A stretch of 64,000 bases of DNA, taken from the NCBI RefSeq assembly GCF_018327685.1, contig NZ_BNEL01000001.1, positions 5,270,001-5,334,000 of the forward strand, read 5' to 3'. The position numbers were made by a program, and so were the translations under genes. Below the pieces are notes generated by a model that was not told the DNA's origin, did no database searches, and saw only the letters and a list, made by a program, of their open reading frames with translations. Positions 9,780-18,143 of the stretch are shown here, piece after piece (the stretch's first letter is position 1; each line of letters starts with the position of its first letter). This DNA comes from Streptomyces sp. TS71-3. GTDB taxonomy: Bacteria > Actinomycetota > Actinomycetes > Streptomycetales > Streptomycetaceae.

Positions 9780-10963
9780 GGGTCGGCATCGTCTGCCCGT
9801 ACTCCTGGGACGTGCCAGGCGGCGTCCAGTTCCACATCCGCGACCTGGCGGAGCACCTGATCGGCCGGGGCCACGAGGTGTCCGTGCTCGCCCCGGCGGA
9901 CGACGACACCCCGCTGCCGCCCTACGTGGTCTCCGCGGGCCGGGCCGTCCCCGTGCCCTACAACGGATCGGTCGCCCGGCTCAACTTCGGCATCCTGTCG
10001 GCGGCCCGGGTGCGCCGCTGGCTGCACGACGGCTCGTTCGACGTCATCCACATCCACGAGCCCAGCTCCCCGTCGCTGGGACTGCTCACCTGCTGGGCCG
10101 CGCAGGGCCCCATGGTCGCCACCTTCCACACGTCCAATCCGCGCTCCAAGGCGATGATCGCCGCGTACGCGCTGCTCCAGCACGCCCTGGAGAAGATCAG
10201 CGCGCGCATCGCCGTCAGCGAGTACGCACGGCGCACCCTCGTCGAGCACCTGGGCGGCGACGCCGTCGTCATCCCCAACGGCGTCGACGTCGACTTCTTC
10301 GCCAAGGCGGAGGCCCGGCCCGACTGGCAGTCGGAGCTCGCCAGGGGCGCGAACACGGGCAAGGGCGGCACGATCGGCTTCATAGGGCGCATCGACGAGC
10401 CCCGCAAGGGCCTGCACGTGCTGATGAGGGCGCTTCCCAAGATCCTCGCGGAGCGGCCCGGAGTCCGTGTCCTGGTCGCCGGGCGCGGGGACCGCAAGGA
10501 GGCGCTGCAGAGCCTGCCGGGCGACATGCACGCGCGCGTGGAGTTCCTCGGCATGGTCAGCGACGAGGACAAGGCCCGCTTCCTGCGCAGCGTCGACCTG
10601 TACGTGGCGCCCAACACCGGCGGTGAGAGCTTCGGGATCATCCTGGTGGAGGCCATGTCCGCCGGGGCACCGGTGCTCGCCTCCGACCTGGACGCCTTCG
10701 CGCAGGTCCTGGACCACGGCGCGGCCGGCGAGCTCTTCGCCAACGAGGACGCCGACGCGCTGGCCGCCGCGGCGGTCCGCCTGCTCGGCGACGACGCGCG
10801 CCGCGCCGAACTGCGCAGCCACGGCAGCGCCCACGTACGGCGCTTCGACTGGTCGACGGTCGGCGCGGACATCCTGGCCGTCTACGAGACGGTCACGGAC
10901 GGTGCCGCCTCGGTCGCGGCCGACGAGCGCGCCACGGGGCTGAGGGCCCGCCTGGGGCTCTGA
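9776..10963 (+). CDS. pimA: Phosphatidylinositol alpha-mannosyltransferase
   Basis: 395-aa GT-B (GT4 family) glycosyltransferase that transfers the first mannose from GDP-mannose to phosphatidylinositol. The glycine-rich acceptor loop PGGVQFHIRDL lies near residues 14-24, and the donor-site motif GGESFGIILVEAM near residue 285 contains the conserved E-x7-E. The C-terminal 25 residues are an extension. The GTG start overlaps the upstream stop by GTGA. Product identity rests on sequence plus the pgsA-acyltransferase-pimA order shared with mycobacteria. Confidence 0.95.
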   Translation: MRVGIVCPYSWDVPGGVQFHIRDLAEHLIGRGHEVSVLAPADDDTPLPPYVVSAGRAVPVPYNGSVARLNFGILSAARVRRWLHDGSFDVIHIHEPSSPSLGLLTCWAAQGPMVATFHTSNPRSKAMIAAYALLQHALEKISARIAVSEYARRTLVEHLGGDAVVIPNGVDVDFFAKAEARPDWQSELARGANTGKGGTIGFIGRIDEPRKGLHVLMRALPKILAERPGVRVLVAGRGDRKEALQSLPGDMHARVEFLGMVSDEDKARFLRSVDLYVAPNTGGESFGIILVEAMSAGAPVLASDLDAFAQVLDHGAAGELFANEDADALAAAAVRLLGDDARRAELRSHGSAHVRRFDWSTVGADILAVYETVTDGAASVAADERATGLRARLGL

Positions 10964-11171
10964 GGCGCCGGCGCCCGGCCGGGCAGGGCGGCCGGGCACT
11001 GCCGTGGTCCTTCCGGGCCCGGCCCTGGAAGTCGGCGCGGGAAGCCGCGACCCGCTGCGGCCCGTGACCGAGGCCGTGGGGCCCGGCCCGGCGGAGTGCC
11101 GCGGGCGCCTGTACAGGCCCGCGCAAGCCGCCCCGCGGGCGCCGCCGCCCGCACCGGTAGCCTTGCCGCCC

Positions 11172-11714
11172 GTGACCACACTGATCTGGATCGTCGTCGT
11201 CCTGATCGCGATCGGCCTCTACCTGAGCTGGACCGCGGGACGGCTCGACCGGCTGCACGCCCGTATCGACGCCACCCGTGCCGCCCTCGACGCCCAACTG
11301 GTGCGGCGGGCCTCTGTCGCCCAGGAACTGGCGGCCTCCGGGGTGCTCGACCCGGCCGCGTCCATCGTGCTCTACGAGGCCGCGCACGCCTCGCGGCAGG
11401 CGGAGCAGGAGCAGCGGGAGGTCGCCGAGAGCGAGTTCAGCCAGGCGCTGCGGGCCGTCTTCTCCGAGGCCCAGCAGGTCGAGGTGGTCCGTGCGGCACC
11501 CGGCGGCGAGGAGGCCGTCCAGGAGCTGTCCCAGACCGTGCGGCGGGTGCCCATGGCGCGCCGCTTCCACAACGACGCGGTCGGGGCCGCACGCGCGCTG
11601 CGCAGGCACCGCAAGGTGAGGTGGTTCCGGCTCGCGGGCCACGCCCCCTTCCCGATGGCCTTCGAAATGGACGACGAGCCGCCGGCCGCCCTGGCGGACC
11701 GACCACTCGTCTAG
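11172..11714 (+). CDS. LemA-like membrane-anchored protein of unknown function
   Basis: 180 aa: one N-terminal membrane helix (about 3-22) followed by a long helical, charged domain with LDAQLVRR and [14 protein letters not shown] stretches that recall LemA proteins. The GTG start has no ribosome-binding site, but a TAGCCT 8 nt upstream of it could be the -10 of a leaderless transcript. Its TAG stop codon lies within the CTAG target duplication of the MITE that follows, so the original 3' end could have differed by a few codons. Function unknown. Confidence 0.8.
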   Translation: MTTLIWIVVVLIAIGLYLSWTAGRLDRLHARIDATRAALDAQLVRRASVAQELAASGVLDPAASIVLYEAAHASRQAEQEQREVAESEFSQALRAVFSEAQQVEVVRAAPGGEEAVQELSQTVRRVPMARRFHNDAVGAARALRRHRKVRWFRLAGHAPFPMAFEMDDEPPAALADRPLV

Positions 11715-11941
11715 GTCGTGTCCGGCGGATCTTCGTGGATCAGCCTGCGGCGTCTGGTGCCGTGCATCGCAAGGCGGAGGATCGTCCTCGTACGGGGCGT
11801 ACTCGGATGACTCCGACAACGCGGCGAGGTGCGGTGCTGGGGGCACTCCCCCACTGCCCTGAAGGGCGTGGGAGGTACCCCCACCCACGCCCTTCAGGCA
11901 GTGGGGGAGTCGCGGGCCCACGAAGATCCGCCGGACACGAC
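11715..11941. mobile_element. 227-bp MITE with 24-bp perfect terminal inverted repeats
   Basis: Terminal repeats at 11715-11738 and 11918-11941 are perfect inverted copies (outer end GTCGTGTCCGGCGGATC). The element is flanked by CTAG on both sides (11711-11714 and 11942-11945), a duplication of the kind IS5-group elements make. It encodes no transposase. Inside is a second long imperfect palindrome (28 nt at 11845-11872 with 27 nt at 11884-11910, one bulge) that would form a strong hairpin. The left CTAG supplies the stop codon of the upstream gene. Confidence 0.88.
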
Positions 11942-12112
11942 CTAGCACGGCCGGTAGCACGGCCGGCCGGCGCGGACGCCCCTCGCGAAGGCCCTGCACG
12001 CACCCATGAAGGCACAAAACGATCCACTGCTGCATCATTGGCCCTTGTAGTGGCCCTTCAGCGAGCCGCACGATCGTTCCGCAGAAATCGCCTTCACCGA
12101 GTGAGGTCACAC

Positions 12113-13036
12113 GTGTCCACCACGCTTCCCAGCACCACCCAGAACGACGGGACCCCGGCGACCGGCACCGCGCGCGTCAAGCGGGGCATGGCCGAGCAGC
12201 TCAAGGGCGGCGTGATCATGGATGTCGTCACGCCCGACCAGGCGAAGATCGCCGAGGACGCGGGCGCCGTCGCCGTGATGGCCCTGGAGCGGGTTCCGGC
12301 CGACATCCGCAAGCACGGCGGGGTGGCCAGGATGTCCGACCCGGACATGATCGAGGGCATCATCGAGGCCGTCTCCATCCCCGTGATGGCCAAGTCCCGG
12401 ATCGGCCACTTCGTCGAGGCACAGGTGCTCCAGTCCCTGGGGGTCGACTACATCGACGAGTCCGAGGTGCTGACCCCGGCCGACGAGGTCAACCACTCGG
12501 ACAAGTGGGCGTTCACCACCCCCTTCGTGTGCGGCGCGACCAACCTCGGTGAGGCGCTGCGCCGGATCGCCGAGGGCGCGGCCATGATCCGCTCCAAGGG
12601 CGAGGCCGGCACCGGCAACGTCGTCGAGGCCGTCCGCCACCTGCGCCAGATCAAGAACGAGATCGGCAGGCTGCGCGCCTTCGACGACAACGAGCTGTAC
12701 GCCGCCGCCAAGGAACTGCGCGCCCCCTACGAGCTGGTCAAGGAGGTCGCCGCGCTCGGCAAGCTGCCCGTGGTGCTCTTCTCGGCCGGCGGCGTGGCCA
12801 CCCCGGCGGACGCCGCCCTGATGCGCCAGCTCGGCGCCGAGGGCGTCTTCGTGGGCTCCGGCATCTTCAAGTCCGGCGACCCCGCCAAGCGCGCCGCGGC
12901 CATCGTGAAGGCGACCACCTTCTACGACGACCCCAAGATCGTCGCCGACGCATCCCGCAACCTCGGCGAGGCGATGGTCGGCATCAACCTGGACACCCTC
13001 CCGGAGGCGGAGCGCTACGCCGGCCGGGGCTGGTGA
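12113..13036 (+). CDS. pdxS: Pyridoxal 5'-phosphate synthase lyase subunit
   Basis: 307 aa. The synthase half of the glutamine-dependent PLP synthase, building PLP from ribose 5-phosphate, glyceraldehyde 3-phosphate and ammonia. The protein is a (beta/alpha)8 barrel with the two catalytic lysines expected for the family (in MAKSRIGH and [10 protein letters not shown]). The GTG start has a weak TGAGG upstream. An N-terminal tail of about 20 polar residues precedes the barrel. It partners with the glutaminase encoded 67 bp downstream. The region upstream includes the MITE; no PdxR site was recognised. Confidence 0.97.
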   Translation: MSTTLPSTTQNDGTPATGTARVKRGMAEQLKGGVIMDVVTPDQAKIAEDAGAVAVMALERVPADIRKHGGVARMSDPDMIEGIIEAVSIPVMAKSRIGHFVEAQVLQSLGVDYIDESEVLTPADEVNHSDKWAFTTPFVCGATNLGEALRRIAEGAAMIRSKGEAGTGNVVEAVRHLRQIKNEIGRLRAFDDNELYAAAKELRAPYELVKEVAALGKLPVVLFSAGGVATPADAALMRQLGAEGVFVGSGIFKSGDPAKRAAAIVKATTFYDDPKIVADASRNLGEAMVGINLDTLPEAERYAGRGW

Positions 13037-13103
13037 GCCGCCCCGCACCCGAGCGGGAACCATCCGAACACCCCCGAACGACGAAGCACAGGTCATCCCA
13101 CCG

Positions 13104-13712
13104 ATGAGCACCACACCTGTCGTAGGCGTCCTGGCCCTCCAGGGCGACGTACGGGAGCACGTGGCCGCCCTGACCACGGCGGGCGCCGCGGTCAGGGCGG
13201 TACGCCGCCCCGAGGAACTCGCCGAGGTCGACGGACTCGTCGTGCCCGGCGGGGAGTCCACCACCATCTCCAAGCTGGCCGTGCTGTTCGGCCTCATGGA
13301 GCCGCTGCGCACGCGCGTGCGTGCCGGGCTGCCCGTGTACGGCACCTGCGCCGGTATGATCATGCTCGCCGACAAGATCCTCGACCCGCGCTCCGGTCAG
13401 GAGACCTTCGGCGGCATCGACATGATCGTGCGCCGCAACGCCTTCGGCCGCCAGAACGAGTCCTTCGAGGCCGCGGTCGACGTCACCGGGGTCGACGGCG
13501 GTCCCGTGGAGGGCGTCTTCATCCGGGCCCCCTGGGTCGAGTCCGTCGGCGCGGACGTCGAGGTGCTGGCCCGGCACGAGGGGCACGTCGTCGCCGTGCG
13601 CCAGGGCGGCGTGCTCGCCACCTCGTTCCACCCCGAACTCACCGGTGACCACCGGATGCACGCGCTCTTCGTGGAGATGGTGCGAGGCCAGGGGAGCGCC
13701 GCGTCCTTGTAG
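13104..13712 (+). CDS. pdxT: Pyridoxal 5'-phosphate synthase glutaminase subunit
   Basis: 202-aa class I glutamine amidotransferase that hydrolyses glutamine and channels ammonia to PdxS. The catalytic triad is visible: Cys82 in GTCAGM, and His176 and Glu178 in SFHPEL. The oxyanion/glutamine loop PGGEST lies near residue 48. Its length is normal for the family. It is in the same transcription unit as pdxS. Confidence 0.97.
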   Translation: MSTTPVVGVLALQGDVREHVAALTTAGAAVRAVRRPEELAEVDGLVVPGGESTTISKLAVLFGLMEPLRTRVRAGLPVYGTCAGMIMLADKILDPRSGQETFGGIDMIVRRNAFGRQNESFEAAVDVTGVDGGPVEGVFIRAPWVESVGADVEVLARHEGHVVAVRQGGVLATSFHPELTGDHRMHALFVEMVRGQGSAASL

Positions 13713-13713
13713 G

Positions 13714-13737
13714 ATCTCTGGAGTTCGTTTCAGAGAT
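13714..13737. repeat. Inverted repeat ATCTCTG-N10-CAGAGAT upstream of yebC
   Basis: A perfect 7-bp inverted repeat (13714-13720 and 13731-13737) starts 1 bp after the pdxT stop and ends 24 bp before the yebC start. It is unusually AT-containing for this genome and lacks a T tract. It could be an operator or a weak hairpin in the read-through transcript. Confidence 0.45.
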
Positions 13738-13761
13738 GGGTTACGCGAAGGAGACAGGCAG

Positions 13762-14514
13762 ATGTCCGGCCACTCTAAATGGGCCACGACGAAGCACAAG
13801 AAGGCCGTGATCGACGCCAAGCGCGGCAAGCTCTTCGCGAAGCTCATCAAGAACATCGAGGTCGCGGCGCGCATGGGTGGGGCCGACCCGGAGGGCAACC
13901 CCACGCTCTACGACGCCATCCAGAAGGCCAAGAAGCAGTCGGTCCCGAACAAGAACATCGACTCGGCCGTCAAGCGCGGTGCCGGCCTCGAAGCCGGCGG
14001 CGCCGAGTACGAGACGATCATGTACGAGGGCTACGGCCCCAACGGCGTCGCGGTGCTCGTCGAGTGCCTCACCGACAACCGCAACCGCGCGGCCTCCGAC
14101 GTCCGCGTCGCCATGACGCGCAACGGCGGCTCGATGGCCGACCCCGGCTCGGTCTCGTACCTCTTCAACCGCAAGGGCGTCGTGATCGTCCCCAAGGGCG
14201 AGCTCGGCGAGGACGACGTGCTGGGCGCGGTCCTGGACGCGGGGGCCGAGGAGGTCAACGACCTGGGCGAGTCCTTCGAGGTGCTCAGCGAGGCCTCCGA
14301 CCTGGTCGCCGTGCGCTCCGCCCTCCAGGAGGCCGGCATCGACTACGACTCCGCCGAGGCCAACTTCGTCCCCACCATGCAGGTCGAGCTGGACGAGGAG
14401 GGCGCCAAGAAGATCTTCAAGCTGATCGACGCCCTGGAGGACAGCGACGACGTGCAGAACGTCTTCGCCAACTTCGACGTCTCCGACGAGATCATGGAGA
14501 AGGTCGACGCCTGA
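13762..14514 (+). CDS. yebC: YebC/PmpR family protein
   Basis: 250 aa, with the family's N-terminal signature [14 protein letters not shown] and three-domain layout. Members have been described as transcriptional regulators and, more recently, as factors that help ribosomes through proline stretches. Which role applies here cannot be told from sequence. The start follows GAAGGAGA. It lies directly ahead of ruvC, as in most actinobacteria, but a hairpin separates the two genes. Confidence 0.96.
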   Translation: MSGHSKWATTKHKKAVIDAKRGKLFAKLIKNIEVAARMGGADPEGNPTLYDAIQKAKKQSVPNKNIDSAVKRGAGLEAGGAEYETIMYEGYGPNGVAVLVECLTDNRNRAASDVRVAMTRNGGSMADPGSVSYLFNRKGVVIVPKGELGEDDVLGAVLDAGAEEVNDLGESFEVLSEASDLVAVRSALQEAGIDYDSAEANFVPTMQVELDEEGAKKIFKLIDALEDSDDVQNVFANFDVSDEIMEKVDA

Positions 14515-14543
14515 CCGCCGCCCCGGCGGGAACCGCGCGCAAC

Positions 14544-14567
14544 GGCCGGCGGGACACCCCGCCGGCC
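14544..14567 (+). terminator. Stem-only hairpin between yebC and ruvC
   Basis: A perfect 10-bp stem (GGCCGGCGGG/CCCGCCGGCC) has a 4-nt ACAC loop and begins 30 bp after the yebC stop. There is no T tract. It suggests ruvC has its own promoter in the next 100 bp; TAGCGT at about 14622-14627 is a possible -10. Confidence 0.5.
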
Positions 14568-14674
14568 CGCGGCACGGGCGCTCCACGGGGCACGTCGGAC
14601 GCTCTGTCAGTGGCAGCCGGTAGCGTGCCGTCCACGGTTCGTACGGGCCATCGAGCGAGGCGAGGGAGGGGCGG

Positions 14675-15328
14675 ATGCGGGTGCTGGGCGTGGACCCCGG
14701 CCTGACGCGGTGCGGCGTCGGCGTGGTCGACGGAGTCGCGGGGCGGGCGCTCACCATGGTCGGCGTCGGCGTCGTGCGCACCCCCGCGGACGCGGAGATG
14801 GGGCACCGCCTGGTCGCCATCGAGCAGGGCATCGAGCAGTGGCTGGACGAGCACAGGCCGGAGTTCGTCGCGGTGGAGCGCGTCTTCAGCCAGCACAATG
14901 TGCGCACGGTCATGGGCACCGCCCAGGCCAGCGCCGTGGCCGTCCTCTGCGCCGCGCGCCGCGGCCTGCCCGTGGCCCTGCACACCCCCAGCGAGGTCAA
15001 GGCCGCCGTCACCGGCAGCGGGCGCGCCGACAAGGCCCAGGTCACCGCGATGGTGACCCGCCTGCTGCGGCTCGCGGAGCCCCCGAGGCCGGCCGACGCG
15101 GCGGACGCCCTCGCGCTCGCCATCTGCCACATCTGGCGCGCCCCGGCGATACAGCGCCTCCAGCAGGCCCGCGCCCGCGCCGGTGCCGCCCGCGGCCCCG
15201 CCGCGCGAGCCGTGCCTCCCGCGGGCCGCTCAGCGGCGCCGCGGCCGCCCGAGCGCCCCGCACCCACCACCCCACGCACCGCCGGAGCGGAGCCGGCCCC
15301 CCGCACCCCACGAAAGGCCCACGGATGA
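14675..15328 (+). CDS. ruvC: Crossover junction endodeoxyribonuclease RuvC
   Basis: Resolves Holliday junctions together with RuvAB. 217 aa. The four acidic metal ligands are at Asp7, Glu68, Asp141 and Asp144, as expected. The catalytic domain ends near residue 165. The remaining ~50 residues form a Pro/Ala/Arg-rich basic tail not seen in the E. coli enzyme, probably disordered and possibly DNA-binding. The start has a GAGGGAGGGG ribosome-binding site. The stop overlaps the ruvA start (ATGA). Confidence 0.97.
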   Translation: MRVLGVDPGLTRCGVGVVDGVAGRALTMVGVGVVRTPADAEMGHRLVAIEQGIEQWLDEHRPEFVAVERVFSQHNVRTVMGTAQASAVAVLCAARRGLPVALHTPSEVKAAVTGSGRADKAQVTAMVTRLLRLAEPPRPADAADALALAICHIWRAPAIQRLQQARARAGAARGPAARAVPPAGRSAAPRPPERPAPTTPRTAGAEPAPRTPRKAHG

Positions 15329-15933
15329 TCGCCTTCGTCAGCGGCCCCGTCGCCACGCTCGCCCCGGACACCGCGGTGGTGGAGGTCGGGGGCCTCGGCA
15401 TCGCCGTCCAGTGCACCCCCGACACGCTCTCCACGCTCCGTGTCGGCGCGCACGCCAAGCTGGCCACCTCGCTCGTGGTGCGCGAGGACTCCCTCACCCT
15501 GTACGGCTTCGCCGACGACGACGAGCGGGGGACCTTCGAGCTGCTGCAGACGGCGAGCGGGGTGGGGCCCCGCCTGGCCCAGGCCATGCTCGCCGTGCAC
15601 AGCCCCGACGCGCTGCGCAGGGCCGTGGCCACCGGCGACGAGAAGGCACTCACGGCCGTTCCCGGCATCGGCAAGAAGGGCGCCCAGAAGCTCCTGCTGG
15701 AGCTGAAGGACCGGCTGGGCGCGCCTGTCGGCTCCGTGTCCCGCGCTGCCGCCCCGGCCGCCACCGGCTGGCGCGATCAGGTGCACGCCGCCCTGATCGG
15801 ACTGGGCTACGCCGGCCGCGAGGCGGACGAGGCCGTGGTGTCCATCACCCCCCAGGCCGAGGCCGCCGGGGCCACCCCCGAGGTGGGTCCGCTCCTGAAG
15901 GCCGCCCTCCAGACCCTGAACCGCACCCGGTGA
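15325..15933 (+). CDS. ruvA: Holliday junction branch migration protein RuvA
   Basis: 202 aa. Tetrameric junction-binding subunit that loads RuvB. An N-terminal OB-fold is followed by two helix-hairpin-helix motifs (around GVGPRLAQ and [10 protein letters not shown]) and a C-terminal RuvB-contacting domain after a Pro/Ala linker. It is translationally coupled to ruvC by an ATGA overlap. Confidence 0.97.
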   Translation: MIAFVSGPVATLAPDTAVVEVGGLGIAVQCTPDTLSTLRVGAHAKLATSLVVREDSLTLYGFADDDERGTFELLQTASGVGPRLAQAMLAVHSPDALRRAVATGDEKALTAVPGIGKKGAQKLLLELKDRLGAPVGSVSRAAAPAATGWRDQVHAALIGLGYAGREADEAVVSITPQAEAAGATPEVGPLLKAALQTLNRTR

Positions 15934-15950
15934 TCCGGCGACGCCGCGGG

Positions 15951-15988
15951 CCCGTGCCCGCGCCGCACCGCAGCGGTACGGGCACGGG
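15951..15988 (+). repeat. Hairpin in the ruvA-ruvB gap
   Basis: A 10-bp perfect stem (CCCGTGCCCG at 15951-15960 with CGGGCACGGG at 15979-15988) has an 18-nt loop. It sits just after ruvA in an unusually long 223-bp ruvA-ruvB gap. It may be a terminator or an attenuating structure; if it terminates, ruvB would need its own promoter. Confidence 0.4.
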
Positions 15989-16156
15989 CGCAGGCACGCC
16001 GGAGCCGCACCGACGCATGCCCGTGCCGCCCGGCGGACAGGCGCCCCTACACGCGCCGGCGCCCCTGCGCCGGTGCACGACCGCAGGCCCTGAGGGCGCT
16101 CCCGGCTCCCGGCCGGCCGCCCACGCCGACCCGTACGACCCCGCGAGGCTCACCGC

Positions 16157-17263
16157 ATGAACTGGGACGACGACACGACCAGCGGCCCGCCCACCGCTCC
16201 CGCCGCCCCCGGCGGGGAGGACCGGCTCGTCGGGGCGTTCGCCGACGGCGAAGACCAGGCCGTCGAAGCCGCGCTGCGCCCCAAGGACCTCGGCGAGTTC
16301 ATCGGCCAGGAGAAGGTCCGCGAGCAGCTCGACCTGGTGCTGCGCGCCGCACGCGCGCGCGGGGCCACCGCCGACCACGTCCTCCTCTCAGGCGCCCCCG
16401 GCCTCGGCAAGACCACCCTCTCCATGATCATCGCCGCCGAGATGGGCGCCCCGATCCGGATCACCAGCGGGCCCGCCATCCAGCACGCCGGCGACCTCGC
16501 CGCGATCCTCTCCTCGCTACAGGAGGGCGAGGTGCTCTTCCTCGACGAGATCCACCGGATGTCGCGGCCCGCCGAGGAGATGCTCTACATGGCCATGGAG
16601 GACTTCCGGGTCGACGTGATCGTCGGCAAGGGCCCCGGCGCCACCGCCATCCCGCTCGACCTGCCGCCGTTCACCCTGGTCGGCGCCACCACCCGGGCGG
16701 GCCTGCTGCCGCCCCCGCTGCGCGACCGCTTCGGGTTCACGGCCCACATGGAGTTCTACGAGCCCGCCGAGCTGGAGCGCGTCATCCACCGTTCGGCGCA
16801 CCTGCTCGACGTGCACATCGAGGCCGACGGCGCCGCGGAGATCGCCGGCCGGTCCCGCGGCACGCCCCGCATCGCCAACCGCCTGCTGCGCCGCGTCCGC
16901 GACTACGCCCAGGTCAAGGCGGACGGGCTGATCACCCGCGAGGTGGCCGGGGCGGCCCTCGCCGTCTACGAGGTCGACGCGCGCGGCCTCGACCGCCTGG
17001 ACCGCTCCGTGCTGGAGGCGCTGCTCAAGCTCTTCGGCGGCGGTCCCGTGGGCCTGTCCACACTCTCCGTGGCCGTGGGGGAGGAGCGCGAGACGGTGGA
17101 GGAGGTTGCCGAGCCGTTCCTGGTGCGGGAGGGCCTGCTCGCCCGCACGCCCCGTGGCCGGATCGCAACCCCGGCGGCCTGGGTCCATCTCGGCCTGACG
17201 CCCCCGCCGGGCTCTCCCGGAGGGCCCGGCGGAGGTGGGCAACAACACTTGTTCGGGCCATGA
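16157..17263 (+). CDS. ruvB: Holliday junction branch migration ATPase RuvB
   Basis: 368-aa AAA+ motor that drives branch migration. Walker A GAPGLGKT lies at 79-86 and Walker B with DEIH at 130-133. Sensor motif GATTRAG and a winged-helix C-terminal domain follow. The first ~35 residues are a polar extension, and the last ~20 are Gly/Pro-rich. The start ATG lacks a strong ribosome-binding site. Confidence 0.97.
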   Translation: MNWDDDTTSGPPTAPAAPGGEDRLVGAFADGEDQAVEAALRPKDLGEFIGQEKVREQLDLVLRAARARGATADHVLLSGAPGLGKTTLSMIIAAEMGAPIRITSGPAIQHAGDLAAILSSLQEGEVLFLDEIHRMSRPAEEMLYMAMEDFRVDVIVGKGPGATAIPLDLPPFTLVGATTRAGLLPPPLRDRFGFTAHMEFYEPAELERVIHRSAHLLDVHIEADGAAEIAGRSRGTPRIANRLLRRVRDYAQVKADGLITREVAGAALAVYEVDARGLDRLDRSVLEALLKLFGGGPVGLSTLSVAVGEERETVEEVAEPFLVREGLLARTPRGRIATPAAWVHLGLTPPPGSPGGPGGGGQQHLFGP

Positions 17264-17310
17264 CGGCGCGGACGGTCGCCACCTCAGGAACTGCGGTGCC
17301 ATGCTGAGCG

Positions 17311-17340
17311 TTGTTCCATCCGTGCGGACTCGCCTAGACT
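17311..17340 (+). promoter_or_regulatory. Sigma-70-type promoter of yajC-secD-secF
   Basis: TTGTTC (17311-17316) and TAGACT (17335-17340) are separated by 18 bp, a good match to the HrdB-type consensus. This predicts a start near 17347 and an ~80-nt leader before yajC. Confidence 0.65.
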
Positions 17341-17428
17341 CCGCCGATGCCGCCCCTGCGGGGCGGCGTGCCCACCCCCGACCCTGGCCGTCCAGTCGTG
17401 TGCGGCCGTATGAAGGAAGTTCCGACCC

Positions 17429-18004
17429 GTGAGTCTCGTGACCCTCCTCCCGTTCATCGTGCTCATCGGGGCCATGTTCCTGATGACGAGGTCCACCAAG
17501 CGCAAGCAGCAGCAGGCGGCCCAGATGCGGGACCACATGCAGCCCGGTTCCGGCGTTCGCACGATCGGCGGAATGTACGCCACCGTCAAGGAGGTCCACG
17601 AGGAGACGGTCCTCCTGGAGGTCGACGCCGGCACCCACGCGATCTTCGCGAAGAACGCCATCGCCACCGTCCTCGACGACGAGGAGTACAACCGCATCGT
17701 GCACGGTGCGGGGGACGCCCTCGACCTCGACACCCCGGTCGTTCCGGACGACGCGTCCTCCCTCACCGAGACCGGCGACGAGCCCGCCGGCTCGCGCGTC
17801 GACCTCGGCAAGAGCGAGCCGGCCGACGAGGAGCCCGCCCAGGCCGCCGGCACCACCGAGGCCGACAAGGACGACGCCCCCGAGGCCGACGAGAAGGCCC
17901 CGGCAGCGGAAGCCGCCGCCAAGGACGCCCCCAAGGCCGACGCCGCCTCCGCAGCCGACGAGGCGGAGCCGAAGAAGACCGAGGGCGAGTCCGAAGCGAA
18001 GTAG
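17429..18004 (+). CDS. yajC: Preprotein translocase subunit YajC
   Basis: 191 aa. One N-terminal membrane helix (about 3-20) and the YajC core (to about residue 85) are followed by an acidic Ala/Glu/Asp-rich tail of about 100 residues that looks disordered. YajC associates with SecDF and the Sec translocon. The GTG start follows GAAGGAAG. The long acidic tail exceeds the usual ~110-aa YajC length and is not obviously functional. Confidence 0.95.
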   Translation: MSLVTLLPFIVLIGAMFLMTRSTKRKQQQAAQMRDHMQPGSGVRTIGGMYATVKEVHEETVLLEVDAGTHAIFAKNAIATVLDDEEYNRIVHGAGDALDLDTPVVPDDASSLTETGDEPAGSRVDLGKSEPADEEPAQAAGTTEADKDDAPEADEKAPAAEAAAKDAPKADAASAADEAEPKKTEGESEAK

Positions 18005-18143
18005 TCACGGCCGGGGACCGCGGAGCACCCGCTCGGACACCGCCGTCCCAGGACCGTCCGCACTTCGCGCGGCATCTCGACACCATGTCATGGCCGCCCG
18101 TGCGCTCCCCGCGCCGGGCGGCTGGGAGAGGGAGAACGAGAAG

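Noticed and set aside
16017..16160. 47-codon frame ending with an ATGA overlap on the ruvB start
   Set aside because: It is the tail of a long GC-driven open frame covering ruvA, has no good ribosome-binding site and no recognisable sequence; the overlap alone is not enough.
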